Assembly: GCF_030684895.1 (NCBI RefSeq)
Contig: NZ_JAUXXP010000013.1
Coordinates: 1 to 64,000 of the forward strand
DNA from: Pseudomonas sp.
GTDB taxonomy: Bacteria > Pseudomonadota > Gammaproteobacteria > Pseudomonadales > Pseudomonadaceae
Direction: 5' to 3'
Length of the DNA stretch: 64,000 nucleotides
Part shown: piece after piece, positions 18,001 to 26,709 of the stretch
How the letters are laid out: every line of letters begins with the position of its first letter
How positions within the stretch are numbered: the first letter of the stretch is position 1
Made by a program: the position numbers and the translations under genes
Notes under the pieces: generated by a model
The model's database searches: none
The model's input: only the letters and a program-made list of their open reading frames with translations
What the model was told of the DNA's origin: nothing

Positions 18001-18935
18001 TGGAGCCGGTGAATATCCAGTTCGACCCCAGCAGCCTGGTGCTGATCAACATCATCCTCGCGGTGATGATGTTCGGCGTCTCGCTGGACCTGCGCCTGGA
18101 TGACTTCAAACGCATCGCCCGCGAACCCAAGGCGCCGCTGATCGGCCTGCTCGCGCAGTTTGTCCTGCTGCCGGCGCTGACCTGCCTGGCCTGCTGGGCA
18201 TTTCGGGTCGACCCTATGCTGGCCCTTGGCATGATGCTGGTGGCGGCCTGCCCCGGCGGCAGCTTCTCCAACATCATGACCTGGATGGCCCGTGGCAACG
18301 TCGCGGTATCGGTAAGCATGACGGCGGTATCCAGCCTTGCGGCCAGCGTGCTGACGCCGCTGAACTTCGGCTTTTACGCCTGGCTTAACCCGCTGACCCG
18401 ACCACTGCTGACGCAGATCGCCATGGATCCGGTCAGCCTGCTGCTGTTGGTGCTGCTGGTACTCGGCCTGCCGCTGATTGTCGGCATGTGGGTTGGCCGG
18501 CGTTTTCCTGGCCTGTCACTCAAGGTGGAAAAGCCGCTGCGCATCTTTGCCCTGCTGGTGATGCTGGCCTTTGTCACCCTGGCCTTTAGCCGTAACTTCA
18601 ACCAGTTTATCGCGCATTTCCACCTGTTCTTCTGGCTGGTAGTGGCGCACAACGCCCTGGCGTTGTCAGTGGGCTACTGGTGCGCACGGCTGTCCGGGCT
18701 GCCGGCAGCAGATCGCCGGGCGATCACCCTGGAAGTCGGCATCCAGAACTCGGCCCTGGGCCTGGTGATCATCTTCACCTTCTTCCCACAGGCCAGCGGC
18801 ATGCTGCTGATTGCAGCGTTCTGGGGCTGCTGGCACCTGGTCAGCGGCCTGACGCTGGCCTTTATCTGGTCACGTAGACCACCTGCAAGCCTGCCGCTGG
18901 CACCTGCGACCCTGGCTAACGCTGGAGAAAAATAA
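18000..18935 (+). CDS. Bile acid:sodium symporter family (BASS) permease
   Basis: 311 residues with about nine or ten TM segments throughout. Conserved BASS features include VAACPGGSFSNIMTWMARG and the EVGIQNSALGLV block. Bacterial BASS proteins import organic acids such as steroid acids or pantoate with Na+. The ATG at 18000 overlaps the stop codon of the monooxygenase gene. Its place in the operon suggests uptake of an organic anion used by the monooxygenase and SDR. Confidence 0.9.
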   Translation: MEPVNIQFDPSSLVLINIILAVMMFGVSLDLRLDDFKRIAREPKAPLIGLLAQFVLLPALTCLACWAFRVDPMLALGMMLVAACPGGSFSNIMTWMARGNVAVSVSMTAVSSLAASVLTPLNFGFYAWLNPLTRPLLTQIAMDPVSLLLLVLLVLGLPLIVGMWVGRRFPGLSLKVEKPLRIFALLVMLAFVTLAFSRNFNQFIAHFHLFFWLVVAHNALALSVGYWCARLSGLPAADRRAITLEVGIQNSALGLVIIFTFFPQASGMLLIAAFWGCWHLVSGLTLAFIWSRRPPASLPLAPATLANAGEK

Positions 18936-19717
18936 TGCTCACCGTATTGATCACCGGAGCCGCCAGCGGCCTCGGCTGGCAGCTTGCGCGCGCCTATCAC
19001 GGCCAAGGTTGCAATCTGCTGCTCACCGATATCAACGCAGGCGGCCTGAGCGCAAGGGTCAATGAGCTCGGCGCAGAGCGGGTAATCGGGCTGGCTGGCG
19101 ACATCACCGATCCGCTCCTGCATCAGCAGTTGCTGCAAGCCTGCAGCGAGCGTTTCGGCCGCCTCGACGTGCTGATCAACAACGCCGGCATCACCCACCG
19201 CTCGCCAGCGATGCAGACCGACCCGGCGGTGCTGCGCAAGGTCATGGCCGTCGATTACCAAGCCCCCGTAGAGCTGACCCTGAGCGCCCTGCCGCTGCTG
19301 CGCCAGAGCCGTGGGCAGATCATCGCCATCGGTTCCATGGCCGGCTGGATGCCGGTGCTCGGCCGTGCCGGTTATTGCGCGGCGAAAAGCGCTCTCGGCC
19401 AGTTCTTCGAGGTGTTGCGCGCCGAGGCCGCCCGCGATGGCATCCGCATGCTGCTGGTCTACCCGAGCTTTCTCGATACACCGATCGAGCAGAACGCCCT
19501 TGGCGGCGATGGCAAGCAGGCGCAGCACGGTCGCTCAACCATCGGCCAGGTACGCGGCGCCGACTGGATGGCCGCGCAGATTCTCCAGGCCCAAGTGCAA
19601 GGCCGCGAACGTCTGTTCCCAGACCGTGGCAGCTGGTTGGCCAGCTTGCTCTGGCGTATCGCCCCCGGTTTCTACTACCGCAAGATGAGCGCACGCTTCG
19701 CCGGGGAGATGGGCTGA
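18935..19717 (+). CDS. Short-chain dehydrogenase/reductase
   Basis: 260 residues with TGAASGLG at 7-14, INNAG near 81-85 and the catalytic triad S134, Y147, K151 (YCAAK). The C-terminal section (YRKMSARFAGEMG) is basic. It likely oxidises or reduces an alcohol/ketone intermediate in the same pathway as the flavin monooxygenase. Its ATG overlaps the upstream stop codon (TAATG), and its own stop overlaps the next start (TGATG). Confidence 0.91.
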   Translation: MLTVLITGAASGLGWQLARAYHGQGCNLLLTDINAGGLSARVNELGAERVIGLAGDITDPLLHQQLLQACSERFGRLDVLINNAGITHRSPAMQTDPAVLRKVMAVDYQAPVELTLSALPLLRQSRGQIIAIGSMAGWMPVLGRAGYCAAKSALGQFFEVLRAEAARDGIRMLLVYPSFLDTPIEQNALGGDGKQAQHGRSTIGQVRGADWMAAQILQAQVQGRERLFPDRGSWLASLLWRIAPGFYYRKMSARFAGEMG

Positions 19718-20457
19718 TGGAGGTTATCTGGCTGACTCTGGCCGGTTTTATCCTGCTGGCCTACACCCTGGAGGCGATCACCGGCTTCGGCAGCATCGTC
19801 ATCGCCCTGTCGCTGGGCGCCCTGCTGCTGCCCATCGACCAGTTGCTACCCGTGCTGGTGCCCCTGAATATCTGCATGACCGGCTACCTGGTCTGGCGGC
19901 ATCGGCAGATGATCGACCGCCGTCTGCTGCTGGGCATGATTCTGCCTGGCATGGTCGCGGGCACGCTGATCGGCTATGCCCTGCTGCCCTTTCTCGATGC
20001 GGCCCTGGCCAAGCGCCTTTTTGGCGCACTGGTGCTGTGGTTTGCCGCCCGCGAGCTGTGGCGTCTGCGTCATGCTGCCGCGCAACCCGTGCGCCCACTG
20101 TGGCTCAGCCGCCTGCTCAGCCTGTGCGCCGGAATCAGCCATGGCCTGTTTGCCTCAGGCGGGCCGTTGCTGGTGTTCGCCCTGACCGGTACGCAACTGG
20201 ATAAAGCGCGCCTGCGCGCCACCCTGGTCACGGTGTGGTTCACCCTCAACAGCCTGCTGACCCTGGCCTTTCTGCTCGACGGCCGCCTGCTGCCCGCGCT
20301 GCCGCAAGTCGCCAGTTACGCGCCGCTGCTGCTGATCGGCGTGTGGCTGGGTGAGCGCCTGCACCAGCGCTTCAACGAACAGCATTTCCGCATTGCCATC
20401 TACCTGTTGCTGCTGGTCACCGGCGGCCTGCTGCTTGCGCCCTGGAGCCTGCTATGA
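19717..20457 (+). CDS. TauE/SafE family permease
   Basis: 246 residues, about eight TM segments, with the family's duplicated layout and N-terminal EAITGFGSIVIALSLGALLL block and the second-half GLFASGGPLLVF block. TauE/SafE proteins are linked to export or import of sulfite, sulfoacetate and other small organic anions. The start ATG 19717 overlaps the SDR stop codon. A second transporter in this operon suggests separate uptake and efflux steps. Confidence 0.9.
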   Translation: MEVIWLTLAGFILLAYTLEAITGFGSIVIALSLGALLLPIDQLLPVLVPLNICMTGYLVWRHRQMIDRRLLLGMILPGMVAGTLIGYALLPFLDAALAKRLFGALVLWFAARELWRLRHAAAQPVRPLWLSRLLSLCAGISHGLFASGGPLLVFALTGTQLDKARLRATLVTVWFTLNSLLTLAFLLDGRLLPALPQVASYAPLLLIGVWLGERLHQRFNEQHFRIAIYLLLLVTGGLLLAPWSLL

Positions 20458-22244
20458 GCTTCGACATCATCATCAAAAATGGTCTGTATTTCGACGGCAC
20501 AGGCGCACCCGGTGCGCTGCGGCATATCGGCATCAAGGACGGGCGCATCGATGTACTGAGCCTAAGCTCGCTGGATGAAAGCGACTGCCCCGAGGTGCTG
20601 GATGCTGCCGGCAAGTGGGTCACGCCGGGCTTTCTGGAAATTCACTCACACTACGACGCCGAAGTGATCGCCGCGCCCGCATTGAAGGAGTCGGTGCGCC
20701 ACGGCGTCACCAGCGTGACCATCGGCTCCTGCTCGATCAGCATGGTGCTGGCCGATGCTGAGGACTGTTCGGACCTGTTCACCCGCGTCGAGGCGGTGCC
20801 GCGTGAGTACGTGCTGCCGATTCTTAAAGAGAAGAAGACCTGGCGCGACGCCGCCGGCTATCGCGCCTTCTACGATCAACAGCCGCTGGGGCCGAATGTC
20901 AGCTCCTTCCTCGGTCACTCCGAACTGCGCGTGGCGGTGCTCGGTCTGGAGCGCGCCACCCGCTCGATCAAACCGACTGAGGCTGAACTGGCGCGCATGG
21001 AACAGCTGCTGGAAGAGGCGCTGGATGCCGGCTGCATCGGTTTGTCGGTGATGACCACGCGCCTGGACAAGATGGATGGCGACCGCGCCTGGTCCAGCCC
21101 ACTGCCCTCGACTTTTGCCAGCTGGACGGAATTCTCCCGCCTGTTCGCCATCCTGCGTCGTCGCGGCGCAGTGATGCAGGGGGCGCCCAACGCGGTGACC
21201 AAGGTCAACGTGTTCGCCTTCCTCTGGCAGGCCCACGGTTGGTTTAGAAAACCGCTGAAGTGTTCGATGCTTACCGCGCTGGACCTGAAATCGCAGCCGC
21301 TGCTGCATTACTTCACCCGCCTCTCTGGCTGGCTAGCCAACCGCGTGCTGCGCGGCTATTTCCGCTGGCAGACCCTGCCCGCGCCCTTCACCCTGCGCCT
21401 GGAAGGGCTCAATGTGAACGCCTTCGAGGAGTTCGGTGCGGGCGAGATCCTGCGCAATATCAAAGACCCGGACGAGCTCTACGCCAAGGTGCTGGAGCCG
21501 GAGTTCCGCGCCCTGTTCAAAAAGCAGGTCAAAGCCGTGCTAACCAAAGGTTTGTGGCACCGCGATTTCTCCGACTGCTGGGTAACCGAATGCCCGGACG
21601 CCAGCCTGGTCGGCAAGAACTTCAAACAGCTCGGCGCCGCCCGTGGCCTGGACCCGGTAGACGCCTACTTCGAGCTGGCCTGCCAGTACCGCGAGGCGCT
21701 GAAGTGGACCACCTGCTACGGCAACCAGCGCGAGCCGGTGATGCACGCCTTGCTGGCCAGCCCCTGGACCCAGCCAGGCTTCGCCGACTCTGGCGCGCAC
21801 CTGCGCTCCATTGCCCAGTACAACTTTCCGCTGCGTTTCCTCAAATACGTGCGTGACGCCGAACTGGCCGGAACGCCGTTTATGGACATGGGCCGGGCCA
21901 TCCATCGCCTGAGCGGTGAACTGGCTAACTTTATCGGCGTGGATGCCGGCACTATCCGCGTCGGCGACCGCGCCGATGTGGTGATCGTCAACCCGGCTGG
22001 GCTGACCGATGAACTGGATGACATCCATGAAGCGCCGATGGAGGTGCTCGGCCTGGAGCGCGTGGTCAAACGCAACGATGCGGCGGTGGATGCCACCCTG
22101 ATCAACGGCCGCATTGCCTACCGTCGTGGCAGCGAGTTCCCTGAGGCGCTGGGCAAGCAGCCAGGTTTTGGCAAGTTTCTGCCTGGGCGTGACGTACTGC
22201 CGCGTACAGCGAAGGCGCTGGACTTAAAACCAGCCACTGCCTGA
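20454..22244 (+). CDS. Amidohydrolase-superfamily enzyme (D-aminoacylase-like)
   Basis: 596 residues, larger than most D-aminoacylases (about 480). The metal-binding HSHYD motif is at about 64-68 (LEIHSHYDAEV), followed by GVTSVTIGSCSIS in the position of the D-aminoacylase GNCG segment, and later FADSGAHLRS. The C-terminal block IRVGDRADVVIVNP closes the composite beta-domain. It probably hydrolyses an amide or lactam-like bond in the pathway. It overlaps the TauE gene by 4 bases (ATGA) and ends just before a palindromic repeat. Confidence 0.88.
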   Translation: MSFDIIIKNGLYFDGTGAPGALRHIGIKDGRIDVLSLSSLDESDCPEVLDAAGKWVTPGFLEIHSHYDAEVIAAPALKESVRHGVTSVTIGSCSISMVLADAEDCSDLFTRVEAVPREYVLPILKEKKTWRDAAGYRAFYDQQPLGPNVSSFLGHSELRVAVLGLERATRSIKPTEAELARMEQLLEEALDAGCIGLSVMTTRLDKMDGDRAWSSPLPSTFASWTEFSRLFAILRRRGAVMQGAPNAVTKVNVFAFLWQAHGWFRKPLKCSMLTALDLKSQPLLHYFTRLSGWLANRVLRGYFRWQTLPAPFTLRLEGLNVNAFEEFGAGEILRNIKDPDELYAKVLEPEFRALFKKQVKAVLTKGLWHRDFSDCWVTECPDASLVGKNFKQLGAARGLDPVDAYFELACQYREALKWTTCYGNQREPVMHALLASPWTQPGFADSGAHLRSIAQYNFPLRFLKYVRDAELAGTPFMDMGRAIHRLSGELANFIGVDAGTIRVGDRADVVIVNPAGLTDELDDIHEAPMEVLGLERVVKRNDAAVDATLINGRIAYRRGSEFPEALGKQPGFGKFLPGRDVLPRTAKALDLKPATA

Positions 22245-22246
22245 AC

Positions 22247-22305
22247 GTAGCCCGGTTGTAATCCGGGAACAGAGCCAGCAGCCCCCCGGATTACATCCGG
22301 GCTAC
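22247..22305. repeat. Palindromic repeat, GTAGCCCGG...CCGGGCTAC family
   Basis: GTAGCCCGGTTGTAATCCGG and CCGGATTACATCCGGGCTAC form an inverted pair 18 bases apart. Related copies occur at 51173-51241, 56672-56738 and a half copy at 58960-58980. It lies at the end of the monooxygenase operon and may act as a transcription end or mRNA-stabilising hairpin. Confidence 0.85.
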
Positions 22306-22410
22306 AAAAGCTGAACCATGCAGCGGCTCTATCGCGCCTATCGACTTGCCGTCCATGGCTTATCGGTTACCATGCCCGTCCGCCTAAATTGACTTAAGCC
22401 GAGAGCCGCA

Positions 22411-23757
22411 ATGTCGCAACCCTGGAGCCCTGAAAGCTGGAGAGCCAAGCCGATCCAGCAACAACCGCAATACCCGAACGCCGCGCACCTACTGGCCGTT
22501 GAGCAAAAGCTCGCCAGTTATCCGCCGTTGGTATTTGCCGGTGAGGCCCGCGAACTGCGCCGCCAGTTTGCTGAGGTGACCCAGGGCCGCGCGTTTTTGC
22601 TACAGGGAGGCGATTGCGCCGAGAGCTTTGCCGAGTTCTCCACCCTGAAAATCCGCGACACCTTCAAAGTGCTGCTGCAAATGGCCATCGTCATGACCTT
22701 CGCCGCCGGTTGCCCGGTGGTCAAAGTCGGGCGTATGGCCGGTCAGTTCGCCAAACCGCGCTCGGCCAATGATGAAACCATCGACGGCGTAACCCTGCCC
22801 GCCTACCGCGGCGACATCGTCAACGGCATCGGTTTCGACTCTGCCAGCCGCGTGCCGGACCCGGAGCGTCTGCTGCAGGCCTACCACCAGTCCACCGCGT
22901 CGCTGAACCTGCTGCGCGCCTTTGCTCAGGGTGGCTTTGCCGACCTGCATCAGGTGCACCAGTGGAACCTCGACTTTATCGCCAACTCGGACCTTGGCGA
23001 GAAGTACAGCCAACTGGCTGGGCGCATCGACGAAACCCTGGCTTTTATGCGCGCCTGCGGCATGGACGGCGCTGCGCAGGTGCGTGAAACCAGCTTCTTC
23101 ACCGCCCACGAAGCGCTGCTGCTGAACTACGAGCAAGCCTTTGTGCGCAAGGACAGCCTCACCGGCGGCTGGTACGACTGCTCGGCGCATATGCTGTGGA
23201 TCGGCGACCGCACCCGTCAGCTGGACGGCGCGCATGTCGAGTTCCTGCGTGGCGTCGGCAACCCGATTGGGGTGAAAGTCGGCCCGAGCATGGACAGCGA
23301 AGACCTGATCCGCCTGATCGACATCCTCAACCCGGACAACGATCCCGGCCGCCTCAACCTGATCGTGCGCATGGGCGCCGACAAGGTCGAAGCCGGTCTG
23401 CCGCGCCTGATCCAGACCGTGCAGCGCGAAGGCCGCCAGGTGCTGTGGAGCAGTGACCCGATGCACGGCAACACCATCAAGGCCTCAAGCGGCTACAAGA
23501 CCCGCGACTTTGCGCAGATTCTCGCCGAAGTGAAGCAGTTCTTCGCCGTGCACCAGGCCGAGGGCAGCTACGCCGGCGGTATCCATATCGAGATGACCGG
23601 GCAAAACGTCACCGAATGCATCGGCGGCGCGCGACCGATTACCGAAGACGGCCTGTCGGACCGCTACCACACCCACTGCGACCCACGGATGAACGCCGAC
23701 CAGTCACTGGAACTGGCCTTCCTGATTGCTGAAACCCTTAAGCAGGTACGCCGCTAA
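22411..23757 (+). CDS. 3-deoxy-7-phosphoheptulonate synthase, class II
   Basis: 448 residues, class II (plant-type) DAHP synthase length. Conserved blocks include [32 protein letters not shown] and [18 protein letters not shown], which carry metal- and PEP-binding residues. The enzyme condenses phosphoenolpyruvate and erythrose 4-phosphate in the first step of aromatic biosynthesis. Class I isozymes, if present, are elsewhere. It is monocistronic, followed by a perfect 11-bp hairpin. Confidence 0.95.
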   Translation: MSQPWSPESWRAKPIQQQPQYPNAAHLLAVEQKLASYPPLVFAGEARELRRQFAEVTQGRAFLLQGGDCAESFAEFSTLKIRDTFKVLLQMAIVMTFAAGCPVVKVGRMAGQFAKPRSANDETIDGVTLPAYRGDIVNGIGFDSASRVPDPERLLQAYHQSTASLNLLRAFAQGGFADLHQVHQWNLDFIANSDLGEKYSQLAGRIDETLAFMRACGMDGAAQVRETSFFTAHEALLLNYEQAFVRKDSLTGGWYDCSAHMLWIGDRTRQLDGAHVEFLRGVGNPIGVKVGPSMDSEDLIRLIDILNPDNDPGRLNLIVRMGADKVEAGLPRLIQTVQREGRQVLWSSDPMHGNTIKASSGYKTRDFAQILAEVKQFFAVHQAEGSYAGGIHIEMTGQNVTECIGGARPITEDGLSDRYHTHCDPRMNADQSLELAFLIAETLKQVRR

Positions 23758-23763
23758 GCCCTA

Positions 23764-23794
23764 TTGGCGGCTGACCTGACAGATCAGCCGCCAA
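23764..23794 (+). terminator. Hairpin after DAHP synthase
   Basis: TTGGCGGCTGA (23764-23774) pairs perfectly with TCAGCCGCCAA (23784-23794) over a 9-base loop. It has no T-tract, so it may be a processing or stability element instead of a true intrinsic terminator. Confidence 0.4.
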
Positions 23795-23833
23795 CGCGTT
23801 ATGGTGACCACTCCCCCCTACGAGGAAGCGCCC

Positions 23834-24001
23834 ATGACCTGGTATATCTGGCTATTGATGCTGCTGGTGCTGGGCTCCATCGTCGGCGGCTTGATGGTAC
23901 TGCTGCGCACCGCTAAACCGCTACCGCTGAGCGAGGAACAACTGGCGAAAGTCCGCCAGCGCAAACTGGAGCAAGAGGCCAAGGACGCCCGCGAGCCATA
24001 A
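23834..24001 (+). CDS. Small inner-membrane protein (DUF2897-like)
   Basis: 55 residues from ATG 23834, which has GAGGAA 7 bases upstream. One hydrophobic helix (WYIWLLMLLVLGSIVGGLMV, about 3-22) is followed by a charged tail with LSEEQLAKVRQRKLEQEAKD. The arrangement, a short N-terminal TM helix and a helical cytoplasmic tail, fits the DUF2897 family, whose function is unknown. Confidence 0.75.
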   Translation: MTWYIWLLMLLVLGSIVGGLMVLLRTAKPLPLSEEQLAKVRQRKLEQEAKDAREP

Positions 24002-24055
24002 CGCCCCATCCCAGATAGGCCATGCATATGCGCCGTGGTCGCGGTTACGGCACAC

Positions 24056-24877
24056 TCACTGTGCAGCACCTGCTGCTATTGAACTACCCGCTGCGGGTGG
24101 CATAACGGCGACCTGGTAGCGGCTGAAAATCTTCTCCAGCTCGCCGTTCTCACGCAGCGGTTCATAGATCGCCATAAACTGCTCAGGGGTGATCGGCGCC
24201 TGCGGACGCAACAACACATGATGGCGATAGCGCTGATCGGCGCGCTGGGATATGAGCAGCTGGCCAGCGTATTGCCGATTGCGTTCGAGGAAGTCGCCGA
24301 TATAGGAGCGCGTTACCAGAGCGATTTCCGCACGCTGATGCAGCACCATCAGCAGGTTGCTTTCGTGGGAATGGGTCAAGGTGGCGTTGAAGGTCTTGCT
24401 CAGGTAATTCGGCTCGGCATTGAAATTGGCAAAGGCATAGTGATAGCCGTGGTAGAGCGCCAGACGCTTGCCTTTGAGCGAGTCGAAATAACCCTGATCG
24501 CGGCCTGACTCAGCGCGGGCGACAAACACTTCGGAGTCTTCCAGGCCCATATCCAGGGCCACATGCGGAATGCCCTGCCAACCCCAACCGGGGTTCTCGA
24601 AAATCGCCAGGTCAATGCGCTGTTGTTCGAGGTCACGAAAACGCCGTTTAACCGCAGTCGGAACCATCACAAAGCGGTAGTCCGTCTGGGCCTGATTCAG
24701 CGCCGCCACCAACTCATCGAGTAAACCAGTGGGCTGGACCTGTTCAGGTTTGAACACATAGGGCGGGAAATACACAGCAGCCACGCGCACGTCCTGCGCG
24801 GCCATAAGCGGCCCGGCCAGCAGCAATGCCAGGCCAATACCGAAAAACCTGCTTACCTCACGTCTGAAGAGCCCCAT
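24056..24877 (-). CDS. Periplasmic solute-binding protein (SBP_bac_3 type), copy 1
   Basis: 273 residues. A signal peptide covers about residues 1-27 (FFGIGLALLLAGPLMA|AQD). The mature protein starts with VRVAAVYFPPYVFKPE, the usual opening strand of polar-amino-acid-binding folds. No permease or ATPase gene is adjacent. It is 35 percent or more alike by eye to the next gene, sharing FPPYV.KPE, GLL.EL..ALNQ, GWGWQ and the GYHYAFA.FN block, so the pair is a tandem duplication. It may be a stand-alone sensor or binding protein. Confidence 0.87.
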   Translation of the reverse strand: MGLFRREVSRFFGIGLALLLAGPLMAAQDVRVAAVYFPPYVFKPEQVQPTGLLDELVAALNQAQTDYRFVMVPTAVKRRFRDLEQQRIDLAIFENPGWGWQGIPHVALDMGLEDSEVFVARAESGRDQGYFDSLKGKRLALYHGYHYAFANFNAEPNYLSKTFNATLTHSHESNLLMVLHQRAEIALVTRSYIGDFLERNRQYAGQLLISQRADQRYRHHVLLRPQAPITPEQFMAIYEPLRENGELEKIFSRYQVAVMPPAAGSSIAAGAAQ

Positions 24878-24947
24878 TTGACGCCAACTTCCCTATTTTC
24901 GAATAACTGCAGCCTAACTCAGGCAAATCTGACCGAACAGAGCATTT

Positions 24948-25733
24948 TCAGTCATTTATCAGCACCGATGCGTCACGCAGGTGATAACGCCCCAGCAGCT
25001 TATCCAGTTGCTTGTCGCGATTGAGTTGTTTAAGCAGCTCGGCAAACACCTGTGGCTGCAGCCTCGACTCAGGGCGGAACAGCGCCTGGTGTTGGTACAC
25101 CTGATCGACGCGCTGAGACACCAGCAAGGCGCTGCTCTGCTCCGGGTAGCGCTGCTGGTAGGCGCGCAGGTAGGAACGCGTAACCACGGCCACATCGGCC
25201 CGGCCACGCAGCAGCATGATCAGGTTGCTGTCGTGGGAATAGGTCAGCACCGCGTTGAATGTATCGCTGAGAAACTGTTTATCCGAGTTGAACCCGGCAA
25301 AGCCGTAGTGATAGCCGCTATACAGGGCCATGCGCTTGCCCTGGAGCTGATCAAAATAGCGCTCGTCACGCCCCGGTTGCAGGCGTGCGACATAGACCTC
25401 GGCATCTTCGATATGCAGATCCAGCGCGGCATGTGTCGTGTCCTGCCAACCCCAGGCCGGGGATTCAAACAGGATCAAGTCGAAACGGCCGCTTTGCAGA
25501 TCGCGATAGCGGCGCATGGTCGAGGTCGCCACCAGGGTAAAACGGTAGTCGCTTTGCAGCTGATTGAGCGCCTGCAACAGCTCCGGCAGCAGGCCACCGG
25601 GGCGCTCACTTTCCGGTTTGATCACATAGGGCGGGAAATGATAGGCCCCCACTCGCACCTCTTCCGCGGCCTGCGCAACGCACACCACAGAAAACAGCAC
25701 GACGAGCAGTAAACCTCGTAACAGCGTGGCCAA
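24948..25733 (-). CDS. Periplasmic solute-binding protein (SBP_bac_3 type), copy 2
   Basis: 261 residues from the TTG at 25733, chosen because GAGG lies 7 bases upstream and it gives a clean signal peptide (LLRGLLLVVLFSVVCVAQA); an in-frame TTG at 25790 would add 19 polar residues. The fold opening VRVGAYHFPPYVIKPE parallels copy 1. Both copies run in the same direction with a 70-base gap, so they may be cotranscribed. No transport genes lie next to them. Confidence 0.85.
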   Translation of the reverse strand: MATLLRGLLLVVLFSVVCVAQAAEEVRVGAYHFPPYVIKPESERPGGLLPELLQALNQLQSDYRFTLVATSTMRRYRDLQSGRFDLILFESPAWGWQDTTHAALDLHIEDAEVYVARLQPGRDERYFDQLQGKRMALYSGYHYGFAGFNSDKQFLSDTFNAVLTYSHDSNLIMLLRGRADVAVVTRSYLRAYQQRYPEQSSALLVSQRVDQVYQHQALFRPESRLQPQVFAELLKQLNRDKQLDKLLGRYHLRDASVLIND

Positions 25734-25843
25734 ACGGCGAACCTCAGAACAAAACGCAGCGACTTCTTCCGTGACCTGAAACGCTCGCAATCCGTTGGCG
25801 CCAAAATACTATCAATGTGCCACCTTAGCGTAGCTGAATTTCC

Positions 25844-26467
25844 TCAAGCGTCCTTGATCACCAGTGACAGCGCCTCTTCGGCCAGCTGATCGAGGGTCAT
25901 TGGCCCTTCCGGGCGAAACCAGGTAGTAGTCCAGCTCAGCGCGCCAGTCAGCAGGCGGCGCAGAATAAAAGGGTCGGCCTTGAAGTAGCCGGCGGCCTTG
26001 GCTTCGCCCAACACATCCAGCCAGAGCTGCTCGTAGTTGTCGCGCAATTCCAGAATAAAGGCCTGACCCTGCTCCGATAGCGAGCGCCATTCATACACCA
26101 GTACCGCCATCGCCTCACCGGTGCCGCCCATGATCGACTGCAGCTCACAGCGAATCAGCGCCAGCACCCGCTCACGCTGGTCGCGCGCCTCGGCCAGCGA
26201 GGCCTGCATCAGTGCAGTGTTGTAGCGAATGGTCTCCTCCATCACCGAACGCAGGATCTCATCCTTACTTTTGAAGTGATGAAAAATGCTGCCGGACTGA
26301 ATGCCCACAGCGCTGGCCAAATCGCGCACCGTGGTGCGCTCGTAGCCCTTGCTGCGGAACAGGTGCGCCGCAGTTTGCAGCAGCTTGCCACGCGCACTGT
26401 CCGGATCGGTGATCTGCCCGCTGGCCACCAGATCGCGCATCACCGCCTGAGCTTGTTGATCATCCAC
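25844..26467 (-). CDS. atuR: TetR-family repressor of the atu cluster
   Basis: 207 residues from GTG 26467, with GGAGAG 8 bases upstream; the longer frame to 26527 lacks a ribosome-binding site. The N-terminal TetR HTH spans about 44-66 (RTTVRDLASAVGIQSGSIFHHF). The C-terminal ligand domain is all helical. AtuR in P. aeruginosa represses atuABCDEFGH until an acyclic terpenoid acyl-CoA or related inducer is present. Divergent position next to atuA and two exact inverted-copy operators in the gap support the identity. Confidence 0.9.
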   Translation of the reverse strand: MDDQQAQAVMRDLVASGQITDPDSARGKLLQTAAHLFRSKGYERTTVRDLASAVGIQSGSIFHHFKSKDEILRSVMEETIRYNTALMQASLAEARDQRERVLALIRCELQSIMGGTGEAMAVLVYEWRSLSEQGQAFILELRDNYEQLWLDVLGEAKAAGYFKADPFILRRLLTGALSWTTTWFRPEGPMTLDQLAEEALSLVIKDA

Positions 26468-26547
26468 GCTAATTACTCTCCAACTCTCTGTATGCCTCGG
26501 GCCAAGCGGCCCAGCGTGCAATTGCACGCTGGTTATCAGCAGGTTTA

Positions 26548-26559
26548 CCCAAGTGCTTG
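26548..26559. promoter_or_regulatory. Possible third, degenerate AtuR site
   Basis: CCCAAGTGCTTG differs by one base from the CAAGCGCTTG core shared by the two perfect sites. It lies closer to the atuR start. It may be a weak autoregulatory site or chance. Confidence 0.3.
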
Positions 26560-26593
26560 TCGTTATTGGTGAAATTTATGCTGCGCCAGCCAC

Positions 26594-26609
26594 CCAAGCA
26601 AGCGCTTGG
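26594..26609. promoter_or_regulatory. AtuR operator 1
   Basis: CCAAGCAAGCGCTTGG is the exact reverse complement of operator 2 and is separated from it by 41 bases. I recall that AtuR binds two inverted 13-bp repeats in the atuA-atuR gap of P. aeruginosa; this pair fits that description. Confidence 0.75.
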
Positions 26610-26650
26610 CCGCACTTTCGGTTAGAAAGATTCGCCCCGGGGCTTTTCAA

Positions 26651-26666
26651 CCAAGCGCTTGCTTGG
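26651..26666. promoter_or_regulatory. AtuR operator 2
   Basis: CCAAGCGCTTGCTTGG, exact inverted copy of operator 1, starts 59 bases before the atuA start. Its position just upstream of the gene suits a repressor blocking transcription initiation or early elongation. Confidence 0.75.
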
Positions 26667-26709
26667 TAGCCTTCAACTCACCTTATTCATGTGTTGCGGA
26701 CCCATTCCA

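Noticed and set aside
26659..26709. Upstream start of atuA at 26659 (ATG-like frame).
   Set aside because: Translation from there would begin inside AtuR operator 2 and no ribosome-binding site precedes it; ATG 26710 gives the known N-terminus type.
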